Assembly: GCA_019414445.1 (NCBI GenBank)
Contig: DXMA01000024.1
Span: 1 to 34,085 of the forward strand
Length of the DNA: 34,085 nucleotides
Source: Collinsella sp.
GTDB taxonomy: Bacteria; Actinomycetota; Coriobacteriia; Coriobacteriales; Coriobacteriaceae
Direction: 5' to 3'
The notes below the pieces were generated by a model that made no database searches, was not told where the DNA came from, and worked only from the letters and a program-made list of their open reading frames with translations. Every line of letters begins with the position of its first letter. Within the stretch, counting starts at the first letter, position 1. Positions 1 through 7,620 of the stretch are shown here, piece by piece. Made by a program: the position numbers and the translations under genes.

Positions 1-85
1 GTCTTTCATGCAGCAGGGGCTCTCAATGTTTTTATGTCCTGCTCATATCGTCTCTCCCACTTTGAGCGTTCAAGTGCGCTCTAAA

Positions 86-134
86 CGGGAGAAAATCCAC
101 GCTCATTTTCTCGGCGGGAGATAATCCACGCTCA
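86..134. repeat. Two direct repeats downstream of the B6-kinase operon
   Basis: A 20-nt unit occurs at 86-105 (CGGGAGAAAATCCACGCTCA) and again at 115-134 with one change (A to T), a period of 29 nt. The pair lies directly downstream of the minus-strand gene ending at 136. A related inverted motif (CTCCCACTTTGAGCG) lies just before it, around 55-69. It may be part of a 3' processing or termination region or a small intergenic repeat. There is no clear T-run, so a simple terminator is not established. I see no gene in 1-135. Confidence 0.5.
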
Positions 135-135
135 A

Positions 136-465
136 CTACTCGTCGACGATCTCGGCAAGCCAGACATTCAGCGTATCGACCTCGGGGCAGCAGAACTTTG
201 CCGTACCAGGCTCGTTGCCAGGCACGGTTCCGCCATAGCGCAGGATATCGATATAGAGAAAGCCCACATGGCAAGCCATGGCGCACATCTTGCCGCGATC
301 GCGGTCGAAGTCAAAAACGTCGCCCGGCTTGTGACCATGGTGGCAACGGCACGTTCCCAGCTGGTCCACGCAGCTCACGCGGATACGCGGACGCTTGCCA
401 CGCGGCGCGCCGAGCGGCTTGCTCTCGCCTGCAGGCTTGATGCCGCCCTCGCCAGCGTTACTCAT
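136..465 (-). CDS. TIGR04076 family small protein
   Basis: Small protein of 109 residues, function unknown. The body has the layout I associate with the TIGR04076 family: a start like RIRVSCVDQLGTCRCHHGHK, then GDVFDFD, then a Cys-containing middle (KMCAMACHVGF), a YGG turn, and a late Cys before the C-terminus (TAKFCCPEVDT). The several Cys and His residues could bind metal, but this is not shown. The first 25 or so residues are a Gly/Pro/Lys-rich lead that may be non-conserved. Its ATG sits inside the end of the upstream kinase gene (8-nt overlap ATGAGTAA), so the two are probably translationally coupled and may share a role around vitamin B6, but that is only context. The family call is from memory of the pattern. 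Confidence 0.72.
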   Translation of the reverse strand: MSNAGEGGIKPAGESKPLGAPRGKRPRIRVSCVDQLGTCRCHHGHKPGDVFDFDRDRGKMCAMACHVGFLYIDILRYGGTVPGNEPGTAKFCCPEVDTLNVWLAEIVDE

Positions 466-1282
466 GGTCGATCACGTCCAAGCAGGCCTCGATGGGAAGG
501 CCGGCCGACTTGTCCTCTTGGTCGGCATTGCGCTCGATAAGCTCAGCCACCACACGCATGGCATCGGACGTCGCGCGCTGCAGACTCCAACCTGCCATAA
601 CGCGGCCGACGAGCACCGCCGAGAACGTGTCGCCCGTGCCCGGGAAATACACCGGAATGAGCTCAAAGGGAATCGTGAAGTACTCCCCCGCTACATGGTC
701 GTAACCGATAACCGCGTTCGTGCCATTGACCACGGCGCTCGTAATGACCACCGACTTGGCACCCAGGGCACGCACGGCGTCCACAAGAACGCGGCCCTCA
801 TCGGGCGTGATTTGCTCGGCAATAGGCGTATCGGTGAGCAGACAGGCCTCGGTGTAGTTAGGCACCGCGTAGTCGGCGCACTCGAGCAGGTGCCTCATGA
901 GACCGATCGTGGACTCGGGCACGCCGGCGTAGAGCTTGCCGTTGTCGCCCATGATGGGGTCGACGAACACCTTGGTGCCCTTTTGCGCGCGACGGTGGCA
1001 GAAGTCCGAAATAATGCGCGTCTCTTCCTCGGTCACGATAAAGCCAGTCGAGATGGCGTCGAACTCAAAGCCGAGCTCCTCCCAGATAGCGAGGCTCCGG
1101 CGGACATACTCCGTGGTGTCGTGGATGTAGAACTTGGGGTAGTTGAGCGTATCGGAAACGAGGGCCGTCGGCAGGTTGTGAATGCGATAGCCCATGTGCG
1201 ACAGCACCGGCAGCATTGCAGAAAGCGCGACCTTGCCGTAACCGCACATATCGTTGATCAGCAGCAGCTGGGTATTCTTCAT
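458..1282 (-). CDS. pdxY: Pyridoxal/pyridoxamine kinase (ribokinase family)
   Basis: ATP-dependent kinase of 274 residues that phosphorylates pyridoxal or pyridoxamine in the cytoplasmic salvage route to pyridoxal phosphate. The N-terminus (LLINDMCGYGKVALSAMLPV) matches the PdxY/PdxK opening, where the conserved segment following the start contacts substrate. FVDPIMGDNGKLY is the family's D-P-x-x-G-D-x-G-x-x-Y block. FPGTGDTFSAVL carries the ribokinase GTGD motif with the catalytic Asp. The start at 1282 is chosen because a good ribosome-binding site (AAGGGAG) lies about 7 nt upstream and because homologous proteins begin at this MKN-type start. The longer reading frame to 1447 adds a low-complexity lead without family similarity. 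It overlaps the TIGR04076 gene by 8 nt. The precise substrate (pyridoxal, pyridoxamine or hydroxymethylpyrimidine) cannot be decided from sequence. Confidence 0.9.
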   Translation of the reverse strand: MKNTQLLLINDMCGYGKVALSAMLPVLSHMGYRIHNLPTALVSDTLNYPKFYIHDTTEYVRRSLAIWEELGFEFDAISTGFIVTEEETRIISDFCHRRAQKGTKVFVDPIMGDNGKLYAGVPESTIGLMRHLLECADYAVPNYTEACLLTDTPIAEQITPDEGRVLVDAVRALGAKSVVITSAVVNGTNAVIGYDHVAGEYFTIPFELIPVYFPGTGDTFSAVLVGRVMAGWSLQRATSDAMRVVAELIERNADQEDKSAGLPIEACLDVIDHE

Positions 1283-1462
1283 GAGGGTCTCCCTTGTTTC
1301 GGGCGCGGCGCGGCAGCGCCACAGTGCGACTAAGTGTAGCGCAGGGGACGTTGCGAGCGGAGGCGAGCGGTGCGAAGTGCAAATTGTTGCGGAAAGGTTT
1401 CGGAAATGGGAGGCAAATCGCGGCGGTAGCGGCACAGTAGCTGCCATCTATTTACTACCATT

Positions 1463-1619
1463 CCAAAACTATGCCGGATTACTACGATAAACCGCCAGTC
1501 TCCAACCACAACGAATTGCACTCCAGCAAAAACCGCAGGTAGACAGCTTGTGATTTTCCGAAAAACAATGCCGAGGTCTGAGATTTCGAATTCATCGTAG
1601 TAATCCGGCATAGTTTTGG
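1463..1619. repeat. Inverted-repeat element, family B copy 1
   Basis: Perfect 26-bp inverted repeat: left arm 1463-1488 (begins CCAAAACTATGCCGGATTAC), right arm 1594-1619. The interior carries a 23-nt block at 1528-1550 (AAAAACCGCAGGTAGACAGC plus TTG) that recurs exactly at 11170-11192 inside another inverted-repeat element. Both copies also carry TACTACG near the inner end of the arm. There is no credible coding content, since overlapping ORFs have no family resemblance. It looks like a non-autonomous, MITE- or REP-like element, or a structured RNA gene. Confidence 0.8.
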
Positions 1620-1890
1620 GCAAAGCAACTTCGGAAGGGTGTCACCGCAGCCCAAAATGATCCCTTTTCCTCCGTCCCCAAGGGATCAACATGCACCGAA
1701 GCGGACCGTGGCGGAATCACAGGTTGAGGACGGACAGCGAAAGCGTTCCTAAGCGAGCAAGGTGGCGTGAAAGAGGAGGGCATAGGCCTTGTGGCCATGC
1801 CCGACGATTGAACGCCAGATTGCCGCTTAGGAACGCTTGCAGCGTCGAGCGGTTACGGCGTTTGGCAAAACGCCGTAACTTAATAAGTTT
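1620..1890. other. Gene-free region with nested stems (possible structured RNA)
   Basis: There is no convincing gene here, but several stems can be drawn. TGATCCCTT pairs with AAGGGATCA around 1659-1688. AAGCGTTCCTAAGCG (1741-1755) pairs perfectly with CGCTTAGGAACGCTT (1824-1838). Inside that lie, in nested order, GCAA with TTGC, GGCGT with ACGCC, and GGGCAT-A-GGCC with GGCCATGCCC closing on a TTGT loop. GTTACGGCGTTT (1852-1863) then pairs with AAACGCCGTAAC (1868-1879). The multi-step nesting suggests a folded RNA or a compound palindromic element upstream of the marR promoter. No known RNA family was recognised. Confidence 0.45.
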
Positions 1891-1896
1891 GGTACC

Positions 1897-1925
1897 TTGA
1901 CATTTATTTACCATGCTCCTAGATT
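1897..1925 (+). promoter_or_regulatory. Sigma-70-type promoter of the MarR-ABC operon
   Basis: A consensus -35 box TTGACA (1897-1902) is followed after exactly 17 nt by TAGATT (1920-1925), a good -10 match. Transcription would begin around 1932, about 50 nt before the marR ATG. The -10 box overlaps the left arm of the neighbouring operator-like dyad. Confidence 0.8.
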
Positions 1926-1959
1926 AGTTAGGCACAAAACAATTCCACTACCTAACTAA
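1924..1959. promoter_or_regulatory. Operator-like dyad, probable MarR autoregulation site
   Basis: Perfect 9-bp inverted repeat, TTAGTTAGG at 1924-1932 and CCTAACTAA at 1951-1959, with an 18-nt spacer. It begins inside the -10 box and covers the expected transcription start, so a bound repressor would block initiation. It lies just ahead of a marR-type gene, and such regulators commonly bind AT-rich dyads at their own promoters. The wide spacing could mean two half-sites or two overlapping sites. Binding is inferred. Confidence 0.65.
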
Positions 1960-1980
1960 AGAAAGGAGCGAAGCTTAGAT

Positions 1981-2484
1981 ATGTGTGTTGAACCACTCGT
2001 CCTTCCACATGAGCCCGGCGGTGACCCGTCGCAACCGGTAGACATACCCGAAGCGGTCAGCGCCGAAGACAAACTCGCCAAGCGCATCCTGAGCGGCCTG
2101 GGCTTTTGCGGCCATTACATGCACTTTCATGGCGGGGGCGTGTCCGGCAAGGCGCCCATCGTCTGCCTGCTCGCCAAGCAGCCCACCGGCGAGCTTTCCC
2201 AGCAAGAACTCGGCATGCACTTCGACCTCAAGCCGGGATCCCTTTCCGAGATCCTGTCCAAGCTCGAAATGGGCGGCATCATCGAACGCAGTCGCAATCC
2301 CAAAGACCGCCGGCAGCTCACCATACGCCTAACCGAAGCGGGGTGGGAAAAGGCCCGCGTTGAGCAGGCCGCCCGCATTCGCTTTAGAGAGCAGGCCTTT
2401 AGCGCCCTCACCCACGACGAGCGCGAGCAACTCGCCGAAATGCTCGAGAAAATCCGTGTAACCTGGGAGGAACTGGATGATTAA
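1981..2484 (+). CDS. MarR family transcriptional regulator
   Basis: Winged-helix DNA-binding protein of 167 residues, slightly longer than usual (about 140-150) because of an acidic, Pro-rich N-terminal lead of about 30 residues. The core has the MarR order: a helix, then APIVCLLAKQPTGELSQQEL (helix-turn-helix start), LKPGSLSEILSKLEMGGIIE (recognition helix), then the wing with the typical RNPKDRRQLTIRLTEAG segment. That D-R-R stretch is the family hallmark. AAGGAG (1963-1968) lies 12 nt upstream of the ATG, a rather long spacing. Its last 8 nt (ATGATTAA) overlap the start of the first ABC gene, giving one operon. It probably represses the exporter operon and itself until a toxic or lipophilic ligand binds. 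The ligand is unknown. Confidence 0.9.
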   Translation: MCVEPLVLPHEPGGDPSQPVDIPEAVSAEDKLAKRILSGLGFCGHYMHFHGGGVSGKAPIVCLLAKQPTGELSQQELGMHFDLKPGSLSEILSKLEMGGIIERSRNPKDRRQLTIRLTEAGWEKARVEQAARIRFREQAFSALTHDEREQLAEMLEKIRVTWEELDD

Positions 2485-4291
2485 AACCCTCATGGGCAGC
2501 ATCCGCGACTATATGAAAGTCACCGTTGCCACGCCGTTGCTCGTGCTTGGCGAGGTGCTCTGCGAGATGCTGATTCCATTTATCACCGCCAACCTGATCG
2601 ACGCCATCAAAGACGGCGCCACCGTAGCCGAGATGCTTCCCACCGCAGGCCTTTTGGTGCTCATCGCGCTGACATCGCTTGCTTTTGGCGCCGCTGCCGG
2701 CGTCACCTGCAGCCATGCGAGCTGCGGCTTCGCCAAGAACCTGCGTCACGACCTGTTCTACAAGATCCAGACGTTCAGCTTTGCCAACATCGATGAGTTC
2801 TCGAGCTCCTCGCTCGTCACGCGCCTGACCACCGACATCAACAACGTGCAGCAGGCCTTTATGATGATCATCCGTATCGCCGTGCGCGCGCCGTTGGTAT
2901 TGGTCTTCGCCTTTACCATGGCATTTATCATGGGCGGCAGCGTCGCCATGGTCTACCTGATCATCATTCCGCTGCTGGGCTTTGGACTGTTCTTTATCAT
3001 CTTTAAGGTGCGCCCCATCTTCTCGCGCGTGTTCCACAAGTACGACGCCCTTAACGAGTCCGTCGAGGAAAACGTCACCGGCATGCGCGTGGTCAAGAGC
3101 TACGTGCGCGAAGACTTTGAGAAGGAGAAGTTCGCGACCGCCGCACGCGACGTCCAGATGGACTTCACCCGCGCCGAGAAGCTGCTGGCCTTTAACAACC
3201 CCATGATGAACATCTGCGTCAACGGCGCATTTGTCGTCATCATCTACCTGGGCTCCAAGCTCATCATCACGAGCCAGGGCACGCTGTTCGACGTGGGCCA
3301 GCTCTCCTCGATCTTTACCTATGGCTTCCAGATCCTTATGAGCCTGATGCAGCTGTCGATGATCTTTGCCATGGTGACCATGGCCGACGAATCGGCACAC
3401 CGCATTACCGAGGTGCTGGCCGCCGAGCCCACGATCGCCAATCCCGCCGAGCCCGTACTCGAGGTTGCCGACGGCTCCATCGACTTTGACCACGTGAGCT
3501 TTAAGTATTCCGCGCACGCGAAGCGCCAGGCGCTCGACGATATTGACCTGCACATTAAGAGCGGCGAGACCATCGGCATCATCGGCGGCACCGGCTCGGC
3601 CAAGTCCACGCTCGTCAACCTCATCGCCCGCCTGTACGACGCCACCGAAGGCACTGTACGCGTGGGCGGCATGGACGTGCGCGACTACGACCTGGACGCC
3701 CTGCGCCACCAGGTGGCCATGGTGCTGCAGAAAAACGTGCTGTTTAGCGGCACCATCGCCGAGAATCTGCGCTGGGGCGACCCGAACGCCACCGACGAGG
3801 AAGTCCGCGAGGCGGCACATCTGGCCTGCGCCGACGAGTTTGTCGATGGCTTCCCCAAGGGCTATGACACCTGGATCGAACAGGGCGGCTCCAATGTTTC
3901 CGGCGGCCAGAAGCAGCGCCTGTGCATTGCGCGCGCCCTGCTGCGTCGCCCCAAGATCTTGATCCTGGACGACTCCACCAGCGCCGTCGACACCAAGACC
4001 GACGCCAAGATCCGCGCAGGGTTGGCAAGCTATCTGCCCAACACGACCAAGCTCATCATCGCCCAACGCATCAGCTCCGTGCAGGACGCAGACCGCATCA
4101 TCGTCATGGAGGGCGGCCGCATCGCGCAGATCGGTAACCACGATGAGCTGCTCAAGACGAGCGAGATCTACCGCGAGACCTTCACCTCGCAAAACAAGAT
4201 GTCTGCCGAGGGCGAAGGGGCCGTCGAGGCCGACACTGAGGCATCCGTAACGCAAGCTCAGACCCAGGAAGGAGGCGAGGCACATGAGTAA
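2477..4291 (+). CDS. ABC exporter half-transporter, degenerate ATP-site subunit
   Basis: Type IV ABC exporter subunit of 604 residues, with a six-helix membrane domain (about 1-310) followed by a nucleotide-binding domain (about 330-570). Walker A reads GGTGSAKST, with Ala where the last Gly of GxxGxGK is usual. The signature is VSGGQ. Walker B is ILILDDSTSAVD, with Asp in the catalytic Glu position, and the switch region is IIAQRISS, with Gln in place of His. These changes fit the degenerate-site subunit of heterodimeric exporters such as TM287/288 or BmrCD. It overlaps marR by 8 nt upstream and the second subunit by 8 nt downstream (ATGAGTAA). The C-terminal 30 residues are acidic and Thr/Glu/Ala-rich. 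Likely substrates are drugs, peptides or lipids, but sequence does not decide. Confidence 0.92.
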   Translation: MIKTLMGSIRDYMKVTVATPLLVLGEVLCEMLIPFITANLIDAIKDGATVAEMLPTAGLLVLIALTSLAFGAAAGVTCSHASCGFAKNLRHDLFYKIQTFSFANIDEFSSSSLVTRLTTDINNVQQAFMMIIRIAVRAPLVLVFAFTMAFIMGGSVAMVYLIIIPLLGFGLFFIIFKVRPIFSRVFHKYDALNESVEENVTGMRVVKSYVREDFEKEKFATAARDVQMDFTRAEKLLAFNNPMMNICVNGAFVVIIYLGSKLIITSQGTLFDVGQLSSIFTYGFQILMSLMQLSMIFAMVTMADESAHRITEVLAAEPTIANPAEPVLEVADGSIDFDHVSFKYSAHAKRQALDDIDLHIKSGETIGIIGGTGSAKSTLVNLIARLYDATEGTVRVGGMDVRDYDLDALRHQVAMVLQKNVLFSGTIAENLRWGDPNATDEEVREAAHLACADEFVDGFPKGYDTWIEQGGSNVSGGQKQRLCIARALLRRPKILILDDSTSAVDTKTDAKIRAGLASYLPNTTKLIIAQRISSVQDADRIIVMEGGRIAQIGNHDELLKTSEIYRETFTSQNKMSAEGEGAVEADTEASVTQAQTQEGGEAHE

Positions 4292-6203
4292 GGCAACGAC
4301 CGCCGAGCGCGCGCTCAACCGCAAAGGCGGCACCATGTCGCGCCTCATCAAGACGCTCTTTGGCTTCTACCCCGTGCTTTTGCCCCTCGTCGTCGTCGGC
4401 GTGGTGCTCTGCGCCATCATCAACTCCATCGGCGCGACCTTCCTTCAGAGCGCCCTGCAGATAATTAGCGAATCGTGGCAATCGGGCGATTGGGAAGCTG
4501 CACAGCCCAAGATCGCACAGCTCGTGACCACCCTCGCCTGCATCTACGGCGTCGGCATCCTGTCCTCGCTCTTCTGGAACCGTGCCATGGCCATCGTCAC
4601 GCAGGGCTCGTTGGAGAAGCTGCGCGAGAAGATGTTCAACCGCATGCAGGACCTGCCGATTCGCTACTTCGACACGCACCAGCGCGGCGACATCATGAGC
4701 CACTACACCAACGACATCGACACGCTGCGCCAGATGATCAGCCAGTCGCTGCCCAACCTGCTCATGACGACCATCGTCATCGTCACGGTGTTCTTTATCA
4801 TGCTGTACTACAGCGTGTGGATGTGCCTGGTCATTGTGGCAGGCGTCGCCTTTATGACCTTTATGACCAAGCTGCTCGGCTCCAACTCCGCGCGCTTCTT
4901 TATTGCGCAGCAGACCGAGCTCGGCGTGGTCGAGGGCCATATCGAGGAAGTCATGAATGGCCAGAAGGTCGTCAAGGCATTCTGCCACGAGTCTGCCGCC
5001 GAGGCCGATTTTGACGAGCGCAACGAAAAGCTCTTCGAGGTCTCGCAGAAGGCCAACATGTATGCCAACATCCTCATGCCCATCCTTATGAACCTGGGAA
5101 ACCTGCTCTACGTGCTGGTCGCACTGGCGGGCGGCATTTTCCTGGCGCTGGGCGTGCCCAACCTGAGCATCTCGGGCATGGCACTGTCCATCACCGTCGT
5201 GGTGCCGTTTCTCAACATGACCAAGCAGTTCTGCGGACAGATCGGCCAGATCTCGCAGCAGATCAACGCCGTGGTCATGGGCCTCGCCGGCGCCGACCGT
5301 ATCTTTGAGCTCATCGACGAGGAGCCCGAAGCCGACGAAGGCTATGTGACGCTCGTCAACGCTCAGGTGAACCCCGACACCTGGCAGCTCGAGGAGGCCG
5401 ACCACCACACCGGCATGTGGGCGTGGAAACATCCGCACCGCGCAACCGGCGAGATCGAGTACGTGCCGCTGCGTGGCGACCTGGTCATGGACAACGTCGA
5501 CTTTGGCTACACGCCCGACCACGAGGTGCTGCACGGCGTGTCTGTGTACGCCAAGCCGGGCCAGAAGGTCGCGTTTGTCGGCGCCACCGGTGCCGGCAAG
5601 ACGACCATCACCAACCTCATCAACCGCTTCTATGACATCGCCGATGGCAAGATCCGCTACGACGGCATCAACGTCAACAAAATCCGCAAGGCCGATCTGC
5701 GCCGCTCGCTGGGCGTCGTGCTGCAGGACGTGAACCTGTTCACTGGCACCGTGATGGATAACATCCGCTACGGCAACCTGGACGCCACCGACGAGGAGTG
5801 CATCGCGGCGGCAAAGCTCGCCGGCGCGGACGACTTTATCACCCGCCTGCCCGACGGCTACGACACCATGCTCACCGGCAACGGCGCGCAGCTGTCGCAG
5901 GGCCAGCGCCAGCTGATCTCAATCGCACGCGCCGCCGTCGCCGATCCGCCGGCGATGATTCTGGACGAGGCTACGTCGAGTATCGACACCCGCACCGAGG
6001 CCATCGTGCAGGAGGGCATGGATAAGCTCATGGAGGGCCGCACGACGTTTGTCATCGCGCACCGCCTGTCCACCGTGCGCAACTCCGACGCGATCATCTG
6101 TCTGGATCACGGCCGCATCATCGAGCGCGGCAACCACGACGAGCTGATCGCCAAGCGCGGGTATTACTACCAGCTGTACACGGGTGCATTTGAGCTGGAG
6201 TAG
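4284..6203 (+). CDS. ABC exporter half-transporter, catalytic subunit
   Basis: Second exporter subunit, 639 residues, with a membrane domain (about 15-330) and an ATPase domain (about 395-630). All catalytic motifs are canonical: Walker A GATGAGKTT, signature LSQGQ, Walker B PAMILDEATSSID with the Glu, and switch His in FVIAHRLST. It should therefore supply the working hydrolysis site that complements the degenerate first subunit. Between the two domains is an insertion of about 60 residues (DTWQLEEADHHTGMWAWKHP and following) typical of the YheH-like partner in such pairs. An AGGAGG site about 10 nt upstream of the ATG at 4284 supports the start. A second in-frame ATG at 4335 is possible. 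A strong terminator follows at 6367. Confidence 0.93.
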   Translation: MSKATTAERALNRKGGTMSRLIKTLFGFYPVLLPLVVVGVVLCAIINSIGATFLQSALQIISESWQSGDWEAAQPKIAQLVTTLACIYGVGILSSLFWNRAMAIVTQGSLEKLREKMFNRMQDLPIRYFDTHQRGDIMSHYTNDIDTLRQMISQSLPNLLMTTIVIVTVFFIMLYYSVWMCLVIVAGVAFMTFMTKLLGSNSARFFIAQQTELGVVEGHIEEVMNGQKVVKAFCHESAAEADFDERNEKLFEVSQKANMYANILMPILMNLGNLLYVLVALAGGIFLALGVPNLSISGMALSITVVVPFLNMTKQFCGQIGQISQQINAVVMGLAGADRIFELIDEEPEADEGYVTLVNAQVNPDTWQLEEADHHTGMWAWKHPHRATGEIEYVPLRGDLVMDNVDFGYTPDHEVLHGVSVYAKPGQKVAFVGATGAGKTTITNLINRFYDIADGKIRYDGINVNKIRKADLRRSLGVVLQDVNLFTGTVMDNIRYGNLDATDEECIAAAKLAGADDFITRLPDGYDTMLTGNGAQLSQGQRQLISIARAAVADPPAMILDEATSSIDTRTEAIVQEGMDKLMEGRTTFVIAHRLSTVRNSDAIICLDHGRIIERGNHDELIAKRGYYYQLYTGAFELE

Positions 6204-6217
6204 GAACGGTTACTGAC

Positions 6218-6323
6218 GGAGGGTGCCCCGGGGCGTCGGGGTAATTCCTCCGTGCTCAAACATTCTCGCTTCGCTGCGAAACTGCGCGCGGAGGAAATAC
6301 CCCGCCGCTCCGGGGCACCCTCC
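6218..6323. repeat. Long imperfect palindrome downstream of the ABC operon
   Basis: About 35-nt arms: the left begins GGAGGGTGCCCCGGGGCG at 6218 and the right ends CCGGGGCACCCTCC at 6323, with only a few mismatches. The interior reads TTCTCGCTTCGCTGCGAAAC, itself partly palindromic. It sits 14 nt after the stop of the ABC operon and has no T-run, so it resembles the other intergenic palindromes in this window more than a plain terminator. Confidence 0.75.
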
Positions 6324-6366
6324 TGCGCGCAATCAGCCCGTTGTTTAAAACGGAATAAAGGTTAGT

Positions 6367-6402
6367 GAGGCCCTGGCCGTTTGGCCAGGGCCTCGTTTTG
6401 TT
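6367..6402 (+). terminator. Rho-independent terminator of the MarR-ABC operon
   Basis: A 12-bp perfect stem, GAGGCCCTGGCC (6367-6378) and GGCCAGGGCCTC (6383-6394) with a GTTT loop, is followed by GTTTTGTT. This is a classic GC stem and T-rich tail on the plus strand, about 165 nt after the exporter stop. Confidence 0.88.
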
Positions 6403-6493
6403 AGTCTTTTTGGGACGGGGCTTTTTGACTACTTTGAGGGTGCGCAGGCAGGGCGGCAAAAGTAGCTAAAAAAGCCCCGTCCCAAAAAGACTA
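6402..6493. repeat. Inverted-repeat hairpin between the ABC and LysR genes
   Basis: Arms of about 34 nt: left 6402-6435, beginning TAGTCTTTTTGGGACGGGGC, and right 6459-6493, its near-exact reverse complement, around a 23-nt GC-rich loop. T-runs inside the arms could allow termination in both directions. It follows the 3' end of the minus-strand lysR gene, so it may act as that gene's terminator. Confidence 0.8.
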
Positions 6494-6508
6494 CCCGCGC
6501 CAAATGAG

Positions 6509-7387
6509 CTAGTTGAGGAGTTGGGCCATGGCGTTGACGAATTTTTGGACTTGGAGGGTGGGCTCGAGCGGGTAGTGCAAATAGACCGGCACCTCGCGAC
6601 CGCATAGAAACGGTACGCCCACAAAGGCCGGGTGCACGCCCGACCATGCGCCGCAGGTAAGCACCGCGTCGCCCTTTTCCTCGGCTTCGTTAAAGAGCGC
6701 AAAGTCAAAGCTATCCACATCGATCACGTCCACGCCGCCGTCGGCCAAAAGGTCGATGCGCAGGCTGTCCATGGCGTCGTTGCCGTGGCGCAGTACGCGC
6801 AGACGCATCCCCTCCAAGTCGGCGACCGTAATGCGATTCTTGCGCGCCAGCGGGCTCGTGCGCGGCAGGTCGATATAAAACGGCACGTTGACAATGCGGA
6901 GCTTTTGGCAGGCATCACCCCAGCGTGGGGTAGAAAAACTCGACTGCACCACATCGACCTCGCGGCCCAAGCTGCGCATGACGGTCTCGCGCTCGTCGTA
7001 GAGGTCGCTTACCGGCACGATCTCAAATCGCAGCGACGGTTCCAGATCGTGAATGCCCGACCACATCGACAGCGTTTGGCGCCCCGGGCACATCATCGAC
7101 ACGCCCAGGCGCACGGCACCGCCATCGCCCGCGGCGCGTCGGGCACGGCGCAGCGCGTCCTCGGACTGCCGCATGATCGAGCGCGCGTCGTCCACCAGCA
7201 GAGCACCCGCCGGTGTCACCTTGACGCCCGAGTGCGAGCGTTCGAACAGCGTGATGCCAAACTCGGCCTCGAAACCCGACACCTGCTTGACGAGCGCCGG
7301 AGTCGATACGCGCAATTTTGCCGCCGCACGCGAGAAGCTTCCCAGCTCCGCGGCGGCCGATATGGCCTCAAGTCGTCGATCGTACAC
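6509..7387 (-). CDS. LysR family transcriptional regulator
   Basis: DNA-binding regulator of about 292 residues. The N-terminal winged helix (YDRRLEAISAAAELGSFSRA, then RVSTPALVKQVSGFEAEFG and LFERSHSGVKVTPAG) is the standard LysR domain. The remainder is the two-lobed effector-binding domain (from about residue 85). I chose a GTG start at 7387 because GGGAG lies 6 nt upstream and LysR proteins usually begin at this point. A longer ATG form to 7420 (11 more residues, Arg-rich) has no good ribosome-binding site. It is divergent from the SDR-MFS-Gfo operon, with a dyad between them, so it most likely controls that operon. The inducer is unknown. Confidence 0.9.
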   Translation of the reverse strand: MYDRRLEAISAAAELGSFSRAAAKLRVSTPALVKQVSGFEAEFGITLFERSHSGVKVTPAGALLVDDARSIMRQSEDALRRARRAAGDGGAVRLGVSMMCPGRQTLSMWSGIHDLEPSLRFEIVPVSDLYDERETVMRSLGREVDVVQSSFSTPRWGDACQKLRIVNVPFYIDLPRTSPLARKNRITVADLEGMRLRVLRHGNDAMDSLRIDLLADGGVDVIDVDSFDFALFNEAEEKGDAVLTCGAWSGVHPAFVGVPFLCGREVPVYLHYPLEPTLQVQKFVNAMAQLLN

Positions 7388-7482
7388 GTCAATCTCCCGT
7401 TTTCGCGCCCGTGGCCACATGGCGCCACAGGGGGTTGTTTTCGCAGGTCACGCGCTCGGCTAAGCATAAACTGCATCACACA

Positions 7483-7503
7483 GTGTAAACCTACGGTTAA
7501 CAC
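7483..7503. promoter_or_regulatory. LysR-type dyad in the divergent promoter region
   Basis: GTGTAAACC (7483-7491), TAC, then GGTTAACAC (7495-7503) forms a dyad with one mismatch pair and contains a T-N11-A LysR box. On the minus strand it overlaps TTTACA, a possible -35 box followed after 15 nt by TATGCT. LysR binding here could repress its own gene while activating the operon at 7621. This is inferred from position and symmetry. Confidence 0.6.
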
Positions 7504-7620
7504 TATTCTAACAAATATGCAATTCACCTGCGCAAATGCAGAGCATACGATAACCAGCGAAAACCACGTGGGTCGATTAATGTGAGCGGCCCACCGGGAG
7601 GCACAAGAAGGGAAGTTCCT

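Noticed and set aside
32..286. 84-residue minus-strand frame at the window start
   Set aside because: It overlaps the TIGR04076 gene, is Arg/Cys-rich and typical of a shadow frame.
1330..1623. Small minus-strand protein of 97 residues in the inverted-repeat element
   Set aside because: The frame is formed by the repeat itself, reads through both arms, and shows no start signal or family similarity.
2408..4351. Open frame of 647 codons antisense to the first ABC gene
   Set aside because: GC-rich codon bias leaves the opposite strand open. The translation is His/Asp/Gly-rich with no family motif, while the plus strand has all ABC motifs.
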